Source: Candidatus Azobacteroides sp. (lineage in GTDB: Bacteria > Bacteroidota > Bacteroidia > Bacteroidales > WRGA01). From it: a stretch of 64,000 nt of DNA. The stretch spans positions 34,607-98,606 of the forward strand of contig WRGA01000124.1 of assembly GCA_009787405.1 (NCBI GenBank), read 5' to 3'. The notes under the pieces were generated by a model, which saw nothing but the letters and a program-made list of their open reading frames with translations, ran no database searches and was not told where the DNA came from. The translations under genes and the position numbers were made by a program. Shown piece by piece: positions 57,380 through 64,000 of this stretch. Each line of letters begins with the position of its first letter. The first letter of the stretch is position 1.

Positions 57380-60300
57380 ATGAAAAGATTAATCCTTATC
57401 CTCAGCTTTGCCGGCAGTTTAAGCGGATTTATTTTTGCTCAAAAGACATACATTTCAGATTATCCGGATCGTCTTTTTGATGAAGGAAAGAAAATGTATT
57501 TTGATCAGAACTACATCGGATGCATAGAACGAATGCAAACATACAAAAACACGGCAACCGATAAAGAATCGATCAAAGACGCGGACTATTATATTATTTC
57601 ATCGGCGTTTGCCAAGAATGATCCCGATGTCGAAAAGTTGATTTTTGCTTTTCTGAAAAATTATCCGTCGTCGCAATATGAAAATCGGGTGAATTTCATG
57701 GCGGCATCGTTGAAATTTTTGCAAAACAACTATCAAGAAGCAATGGCATGGTTTACCAAATCGGATATGTTGTTGTTGTCGAAAGAAGAACAGGAAGATT
57801 ACAGCTATCGTTTTGCCTATTGTTTGTTGCAAACGGGAGATTCACAGCAGGCATTGGCATTTTTTACGGCATTGGCATCCGAAAGCAAAAAATACGGGGA
57901 GCCTGCCGCTTATTACAAAGGATATATTTATTATACCCGCGAAAATTACGATAAAGCGCTGGAGACTTTTATGCCGCTTCAAAAATCGAAAGATTTTAAA
58001 ACCGTTTCGGGATTTTACATCACACAGATTTATTTCATTCAAAAAAGATACGACGATGTCATCGTTTCGGGAAAAAAATTGCTTGCCGGAAATGAATTGA
58101 CGGGCGATAAACGGTTGGAAACCAGACGCATTGTCGGGGAGAGTTATTACAATACGGGAGATTTGACTCAAACGATTCAATATTTGAATGATTATGTCAA
58201 CCATTCGCCCGCACCTTTGCGCAGCAGTTACTACACGTTGGGAACGGCTTATTTCAAACAAAATGATTATTCGGATGCCGTCAAATATTTGCGCCTTGTT
58301 TCGACGGACAACGATGTGATTACACAAAACACGTATTTATTGTTGGGGCAAAGTTATTTGAATCTGAATGATAAAAATAATGCGCGGATGGCTTTTGAAT
58401 CGGCATCGAACATGACTTTCGACAAGCAGATTCAGGAGGTTGCCATGTATAACTGCGGATTGCTTGCGCATGAAACTTCTTATTCCGCTTTCGGGGAATC
58501 GGTTTCGATTTTCGAACGTTTCTTGAATACATTTCCAAATTCGACATATGCCGACAAGGTGAACGACTGTCTGGTCGAAACTTATCTGACGACGAGAAAT
58601 TATCGTGCCGCACTTGCTTCGATCAAAAAAATCAAAAAACCGACGGACAAAATCTTAGAAGCCGAACAAAACATTTTGTTTCAATTGGGAACTCAATATT
58701 TTGCCGACAATGATTTTCAGACGGCATCACAATATTTTACGCAGTCGATGCAGATCGGAAATTACAATGCCGAAACGAAAGCATTGAATTATTTTTGGCG
58801 GGGAGAATCGAACTATCGGTTGAATCGTTATAAAAATGCCGTGACGGATTATGAAACCTATCTGTCTCAAACAACGGGGAAAGACAAAAAGACGGATGTC
58901 GTCGCATGGTATAATTTAGGCTATGCCTACTTCAAACAAAAAGATTATTCTTCGGCATTAAGTAATTTTACGAAATATGTATCGGCGGAACCGAATGTGA
59001 AAAAAGCATCTTATGCCGATGCTTACAACCGGATCGGAGACTGTTATTTTTATTCGCGGAATTTATCGCAGGCCGAAGCGAGTTATGCCAAAGCAGCTTC
59101 GAGTCCAAGCGGAAACGGAGATTATGCCGCTTTTCAAAGGGCTTATGTATTGGGATTGCAAAAAGATTACGCCGGTAAGATCAATACGTTGAATAATATG
59201 ATAAACGCTTATCCGCAATCGGAATATCTGCCTGATGCCTATTTCGAAATGGGTCGCGCTTATGTGATGCTGAATCAAAATAATAAAGCAATTGCCGCCT
59301 TCGGCGAATTGGAAAATAAATATCCGAAAAGTTCGTGGAGCCGGAAAGCCGGATTGCAAAAAGGGATGTTGTATTTAGCCGGCAAAGAGTTGGATCAAGC
59401 CGCGGTTATTTACAAAAAAGTGATTTCGAATTATCCCGGAAGCGAAGAGGCCCAAATTGCCGTTCAGGATTTGAAAACAATTTATCTGGAAAAAAATGAT
59501 ATTCAAGGATATGCGGTTTATGTGAAATCGTTGGGCGGACAAGTGAAATTTGACGTGACGGAGCAGGATTCCCTGACGTATCTTTCCGCCGAAAGATTAT
59601 ACATGCACGGAGACAATGCAAAAGCGAAAGCGGCGTTGACCGGTTATTTGCAAAGTTTTCCGAACGGCGCTTTTTCGGTGAATGCACATTATTATTTGGG
59701 TTCGATGGCTTTTGTCGATAAAAAATATCCGGATGCAGCCGTCGAGTTCGGAAAAGTAGTGAATGCTCCCGATAACAAATTCACCGAAGATGCTTTGGCC
59801 CGCAGCGCCGAAATAGCATATATCCAAAAAGATTACAATAAATCGTTGGGTTATTTTAAATCGTTGGAGGCGAAAGCCGAACAAAAAGAAAATTTGCGGG
59901 CAGCCAAAATCGGAATATTGCGTTGCGCCGGATTGCTGAATAAACCGCAAGAAGTGATTAATGCGGCGGATGAATTGCTGCAAGATAAAAAGCTTTCGCC
60001 CGAATTGGCCGATGAAGCCCTTTTCGGTCGGGCGCAGGCCAATTTAAAACTGAATCCGGCCAAAGCTGTGGAAGATCTGCAAACACTTTCCAAAGATACC
60101 CGGAATGTTTACGGGGCGCAAGCCAAATATTTGTTGGCACAATATTATTTCGACAACAAACAGTCGGATAAAGCCGAAAAAGAAATATTGGATTTCATTC
60201 AAAAAGGGACGCCTCACAGTTATTGGCTGGCCCGCGGATTTATCCTGATGGCCGACATCAACATCGCCGGAAACGATAAATTTCAGGCCGGACAATACCT

Positions 60301-60385
60301 GCAAAGTTTACGCACCAATTATAAAGGAACGAACGACGATATTTCGTCATTGATAGATGACCGGATGAAAAAGATCGGGAAGTGA
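57380..60385 (+). CDS. Large TPR-repeat protein with signal peptide
   Basis: MKRLILILSFAGSLSGFIFAQ; many TPR units such as YYTLGTAYFKQNDYSDAVKYLRLV and AWYNLGYAYFKQKDYSSALSNFTKYV. Confidence 0.9.
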   Translation: MKRLILILSFAGSLSGFIFAQKTYISDYPDRLFDEGKKMYFDQNYIGCIERMQTYKNTATDKESIKDADYYIISSAFAKNDPDVEKLIFAFLKNYPSSQYENRVNFMAASLKFLQNNYQEAMAWFTKSDMLLLSKEEQEDYSYRFAYCLLQTGDSQQALAFFTALASESKKYGEPAAYYKGYIYYTRENYDKALETFMPLQKSKDFKTVSGFYITQIYFIQKRYDDVIVSGKKLLAGNELTGDKRLETRRIVGESYYNTGDLTQTIQYLNDYVNHSPAPLRSSYYTLGTAYFKQNDYSDAVKYLRLVSTDNDVITQNTYLLLGQSYLNLNDKNNARMAFESASNMTFDKQIQEVAMYNCGLLAHETSYSAFGESVSIFERFLNTFPNSTYADKVNDCLVETYLTTRNYRAALASIKKIKKPTDKILEAEQNILFQLGTQYFADNDFQTASQYFTQSMQIGNYNAETKALNYFWRGESNYRLNRYKNAVTDYETYLSQTTGKDKKTDVVAWYNLGYAYFKQKDYSSALSNFTKYVSAEPNVKKASYADAYNRIGDCYFYSRNLSQAEASYAKAASSPSGNGDYAAFQRAYVLGLQKDYAGKINTLNNMINAYPQSEYLPDAYFEMGRAYVMLNQNNKAIAAFGELENKYPKSSWSRKAGLQKGMLYLAGKELDQAAVIYKKVISNYPGSEEAQIAVQDLKTIYLEKNDIQGYAVYVKSLGGQVKFDVTEQDSLTYLSAERLYMHGDNAKAKAALTGYLQSFPNGAFSVNAHYYLGSMAFVDKKYPDAAVEFGKVVNAPDNKFTEDALARSAEIAYIQKDYNKSLGYFKSLEAKAEQKENLRAAKIGILRCAGLLNKPQEVINAADELLQDKKLSPELADEALFGRAQANLKLNPAKAVEDLQTLSKDTRNVYGAQAKYLLAQYYFDNKQSDKAEKEILDFIQKGTPHSYWLARGFILMADINIAGNDKFQAGQYLQSLRTNYKGTNDDISSLIDDRMKKIGK

Positions 60386-60426
60386 GAAGAACAAAAATCA
60401 AAACTTGGAAGTGTGTAAGATCGTAA

Positions 60427-62262
60427 TTGTCAAATTGTATCTTAAAAAAGCGTTTTGTGGAAAGAAATAATATACGGGAAATCAGGAAAACAATATTTAT
60501 CCGTTCAGCCGGCGTAGTTTGCATGGCCGTTGTGTTTTCGGGAACTCTTTTCGGAAAAGATTTGAATACGGCTCAAAAAGACAGTACATTGAGGCGGGAA
60601 ATGCTTCTGGAGGGAGAATATACTCCGACCATCCGGGATGCGGATAAAATAAATATTTTGCCCGAAGTCGAAGACCTCAAACCGACGAAAGCGACGATTC
60701 AATATTCATCGTGGTCGACAAGCACGACGCCTCCGACGGAATCGGCCCGGTTGCAGGCCGAACATTTCGGCACCGGACCGATGTTATACGGCAAACGTGG
60801 TTATGTGACATTGGGCGGCGGGAATTTACTCAATATCAGAGGTGCTGCCGGATACGAATTTCTGAATACCGAAAACGATTATTTGCGTGTTTCAGGCAAT
60901 CATTTTTCCACCAACGGGAATGTTACTTATTTGCAGGATGATTCGAAGAAAAAAGCAAAATTGAATGACAATCTTTTCAATGCTTTTTATAAGCACCGGT
61001 TTGATTATTTTAATCTGAATGTCTCGGCAAATTACGGATATACCGGCTTCAATTATTACGGATACGATTTTATGATAAATCCTGACGGTACGATTCCTGA
61101 CCGGACGCAGGTTTTTCAACGGATTAATCCGGGTATCGGCATTAAATCGACACATGACGACGGAATAAACTATGAGGTACAAATTGATTATTCCTATTTT
61201 ACGGAGAAATACGGAACAGGGGAAGGTCATAACGGCCTTTCCGAAAGTGACGTGTTTACCCGGTTTGATTTGAATAAAAGATTGGAACAGATTACGCCGG
61301 GAATTAAGGCAGAAATGCATAATCTTTTTTATACGGCAAAAAATTCGGCAGACCCGATCAGCAATTACACGAACGTGGCAGTGAGTCCGTATTTTGAAAT
61401 GGGAGGAAACGGCGAAAATTGGAAACTCCATGTCGGAGCTACATTGAATTGTGCTACTGAAGGCGACAAAAAATTTACGATTGCACCCGATTTTTCGGTT
61501 GAATACGATCTGTCGAAAGGAACTTGGCTTTACGCGGAAGCAGGCGGAAGAAAAGAAGTGTATACGAAATCGCGCATCGCCGAAGAAAATCGTTATCTCA
61601 GTCCCGGCATCAAAGTACCCGATGCCGAATGTCCGTTGGATGCACGGCTGGGAATTAAATCAAGCGAATTGAATTACTGGTTTTTCAATGCGTATGTGCG
61701 GTACAAGATAGTCAACGACATGCATTATTATTTCCGGAATGCGGATTATACGACGGGATACGACGAATATTATTTCCCCGGTGCATTTGAATACGGGCTG
61801 TATGATAAAGAAAATCTGTTTCAGGCTGGCGGACAAATTACCTGCAATTATCAAGACCGAGTCGGCATTTCGCTCAAATTGGCGAAAAACTTTTGGGACA
61901 CCGGATTGAAAGGTGGGAATAACGAAACGGCCACAAAGCCGGTGAATATTCCCGATTTCGAAGTGAATGCCTCGGTTGATGTGCTCCTATTGCCTCAATT
62001 AAAAATGAATATCGGATATGAATTGCAAACCGGAAGATACGGATTGTTGCAAACCATGTTTTCACAAATCCGCCCTCCGTTCAATTTGCAAGAAAAAATG
62101 AAAGACATTCAAAACGTGACAGGGGGAGTAAATTACATGTTCAACAAATCATTTTCCGTTTACCTGCAAATGAATAACCTGCTGAATCAAAAATACGAAT
62201 ACCGGTATACCTATCCCGAACAATCGATAAGCGCAATGGCAGGATTTACGTATCTGTTTTGA
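60427..62262 (+). CDS. Outer-membrane TonB-dependent receptor-like beta-barrel protein
   Basis: Alternating beta-strand pattern, C-terminal MNNLLNQKYEYRYTYPEQSISAMAGFTYLF. Start codon uncertain. Confidence 0.75.
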   Translation: MSNCILKKRFVERNNIREIRKTIFIRSAGVVCMAVVFSGTLFGKDLNTAQKDSTLRREMLLEGEYTPTIRDADKINILPEVEDLKPTKATIQYSSWSTSTTPPTESARLQAEHFGTGPMLYGKRGYVTLGGGNLLNIRGAAGYEFLNTENDYLRVSGNHFSTNGNVTYLQDDSKKKAKLNDNLFNAFYKHRFDYFNLNVSANYGYTGFNYYGYDFMINPDGTIPDRTQVFQRINPGIGIKSTHDDGINYEVQIDYSYFTEKYGTGEGHNGLSESDVFTRFDLNKRLEQITPGIKAEMHNLFYTAKNSADPISNYTNVAVSPYFEMGGNGENWKLHVGATLNCATEGDKKFTIAPDFSVEYDLSKGTWLYAEAGGRKEVYTKSRIAEENRYLSPGIKVPDAECPLDARLGIKSSELNYWFFNAYVRYKIVNDMHYYFRNADYTTGYDEYYFPGAFEYGLYDKENLFQAGGQITCNYQDRVGISLKLAKNFWDTGLKGGNNETATKPVNIPDFEVNASVDVLLLPQLKMNIGYELQTGRYGLLQTMFSQIRPPFNLQEKMKDIQNVTGGVNYMFNKSFSVYLQMNNLLNQKYEYRYTYPEQSISAMAGFTYLF

Positions 62263-62351
62263 AAATTATTGACTCAATAAGTCTTGATTTAAATCGGTTA
62301 ATCGCGACATTCCGGCAAGCGATAAAATATTGGAGTAAGCCGTTATCAGTA

Positions 62352-63326
62352 TCATGCCTGACGAGTTGAAAAACAGTTGCGGAGTGCTTTGACCGCTGCG
62401 CGTATCCAAGGACGATTTCCTTTTGAGATTGTAAAATAAGGTTTTTGAAGGGCACCGAATGAGCGAAAGACCCGTTCTACACCCGGTATCATGGACCCTT
62501 CGAAATCGAATGAAGCGGAAACATTCGATACTGCGCGGATCGCTTCTGACAGGACGAGAAGATGAGCTCCCGATTTTCGCCCTATCGGATCGCTTCCTCC
62601 GGCAATATAATACGCGCAGTTTTCCTGCCATACGACGAAGACGGCTGCATGCAACCGTCCGTCCGGATCAAAAGCGCCCCATGTGTTTCCTTGATTTCTT
62701 GCATAAGCTGTTTCAATCAATCGACGCAATATCTTGGATTGATACGCCTTTTTCCTTTGCCGTTCGTAGGTTTTAGCATTTATTTCCAAAAACGAATCCG
62801 CCGAAAGCCGGGATTTCATTTCCATTTGATACTTCGTCCGGGCTTTGTGTATATTCTGACGGATATTGTAGCTCCGATTTTTTTCTATTTCGGCGATATT
62901 CTGTATATCCGGCAAGATGTAAGTGTATCGGGTCGTTTGGCGGTAGCCTTTCCAATAAAAAGGCAGCCAATCCGTAAACAGGTAGTGAAAATTTTGAATG
63001 AAATAGGTGTGTTCCGGTAAATTCCGGATCAACTGTTCGCAAATGTTTTGTTTTCGCAATAAATTCTTGGAATAGTTTTCCTTCCCGAAATTCGGATTAA
63101 ACCAAATACCCATCGTCTGCGTAAAAGCCGGCATGGTAATTCCTTTCTTATAAGGAGTATAAAAAGGAAAAGCAGCTTCAATTGCTTCGGGACAGCCATC
63201 GGAAAAATACAACAGAACATCCCATTGATTTTCTCCGCAAACACAATCCAGCCACCAATCCCTTGAAAAAATGGGAATGGACGGTTCTTTGGTGCATAGC
63301 TCCCGGTATTGTTCTTTATCGGTCAT
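62352..63326 (-). CDS. FemAB/BioF2-like GNAT-fold acyltransferase
   Basis: SRDWWLDCVCGENQWDVLLY; YFIQNFHYLFTDWLPFYWKGYRQTTRYTYILPDI; NIRQNIHKA; DFEGSMIPGVERVFRSFGA. Confidence 0.75.
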   Translation of the reverse strand: MTDKEQYRELCTKEPSIPIFSRDWWLDCVCGENQWDVLLYFSDGCPEAIEAAFPFYTPYKKGITMPAFTQTMGIWFNPNFGKENYSKNLLRKQNICEQLIRNLPEHTYFIQNFHYLFTDWLPFYWKGYRQTTRYTYILPDIQNIAEIEKNRSYNIRQNIHKARTKYQMEMKSRLSADSFLEINAKTYERQRKKAYQSKILRRLIETAYARNQGNTWGAFDPDGRLHAAVFVVWQENCAYYIAGGSDPIGRKSGAHLLVLSEAIRAVSNVSASFDFEGSMIPGVERVFRSFGALQKPYFTISKGNRPWIRAAVKALRNCFSTRQA

Positions 63327-63546
63327 GAAGAAAATTTCGGTAAATATACGCTTTTTTTCTATGTTATTGTTTACTTTTGCGACTAAATCTTTTTTGTTGA
63401 CATCGTAATTAAATATATCTGCATGAAGAAATATGGATTACTAATCGTAATTTCATTTCTTATATCCATATTTTCAGAATATTCTGCGAATGATACAAAT
63501 TAAGTGGTGAATTAAAGTAGAATTAATATCCTGTAAAAAAATAAAT

Positions 63547-64000
63547 ATGAGAAAAATATTAATATTGTTGACACTTTTAACAGTCGTTTGGCCGGTTGAA
63601 GCTCAAAGGCGGATCAATTTCGATTTCGAGTGGAGATTTATTCAAGATGATAATCCAAAATTTGCCGAACCGGATTATGTGGACCGGCAATGGGAAGAGG
63701 TGCAGTTACCGCACGACTGGAATATCAAGATGAAATTCGACAAGTCGGCAGAAGGGTCGGCAGCCTACTTGCCGGGGACCGTCGGCTGGTATCGCAAAAG
63801 TTTTATGATTCCCAAGTCTTATGCAGGGAAGCAGGTAACCATATTATTCGCCGGAATTTTTCACCAAAGCGATGTGTATGTCAATGGCCGGCATTTGGGT
63901 TTCCGCCCCTATGGTTTTTGCAGCATTGAATACGATTTGACCCCATATTTAAATATAGGAGCAGAAAACATAATTTCAGTGCGGGTCAATTGCACCGGAG
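63547..64000 (+). CDS. Glycoside hydrolase family 2 (beta-galactosidase-like), N-terminal part, truncated by the window edge
   Basis: MRKILILLTLLTVVWPVEAQRRINFDFEWRFIQDDNPKFAEPDYVDRQWEEVQLPHDWNI...GWYRKSFMIP...LFAGIFHQSDVYVNGRHLGFRPYGFCSIEYDLTPYL. Absent from the ORF track because no stop is reached. Confidence 0.88.
   Translation, partial: MRKILILLTLLTVVWPVEAQRRINFDFEWRFIQDDNPKFAEPDYVDRQWEEVQLPHDWNIKMKFDKSAEGSAAYLPGTVGWYRKSFMIPKSYAGKQVTILFAGIFHQSDVYVNGRHLGFRPYGFCSIEYDLTPYLNIGAENIISVRVNCTG

Overview
The window is chromosomal DNA from an anaerobic Bacteroidota (Bacteroidales-like) bacterium. This is inferred from TTTG-N20-TAnnTTTG promoters, DUF3078/DUF3857/DUF4294/DUF4139 proteins, and a Hdr-Flx locus. 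Most of it is housekeeping: dsbD-like (partial), ADP-forming acyl-CoA synthetase, PduO-type adenosyltransferase, mnmG, apt, uvrC, dtd, deoC, polyprenyl synthase, polA, nadA, upp, recX, prmC, mtaB, S41 protease, PfkB kinase, three tRNAs, nfnAB-like genes, a TPR/outer-membrane barrel pair, and a partial GH2 gene at the right edge. The most interesting parts are: (i) a triplicated ~70-nt small-RNA-like unit (promoter, conserved body, intrinsic terminator) whose third copy is split by a ~97-bp MITE-like insertion with matching terminal inverted repeats and a TTAAG duplication; (ii) a ~4.4-kb AT-rich, gene-free island next to mnmG, with perfect hairpins, four copies of a dispersed repeat, and two of four GTTCCACGTGGAAC parS-like palindromes; (iii) a complete hdrCBA-flxDCBA electron-bifurcation locus in which inverted-repeat elements, one carrying a four-helix-bundle (S23/IVS) gene remnant, sit exactly before the hdrA and flxD start codons; (iv) an out-of-frame 11-bp tandem repeat inside an AlbA_2-type ATP-binding regulator, suggesting phase variation. 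All calls come from reading the sequence and the supplied ORF translations. No database search was run.
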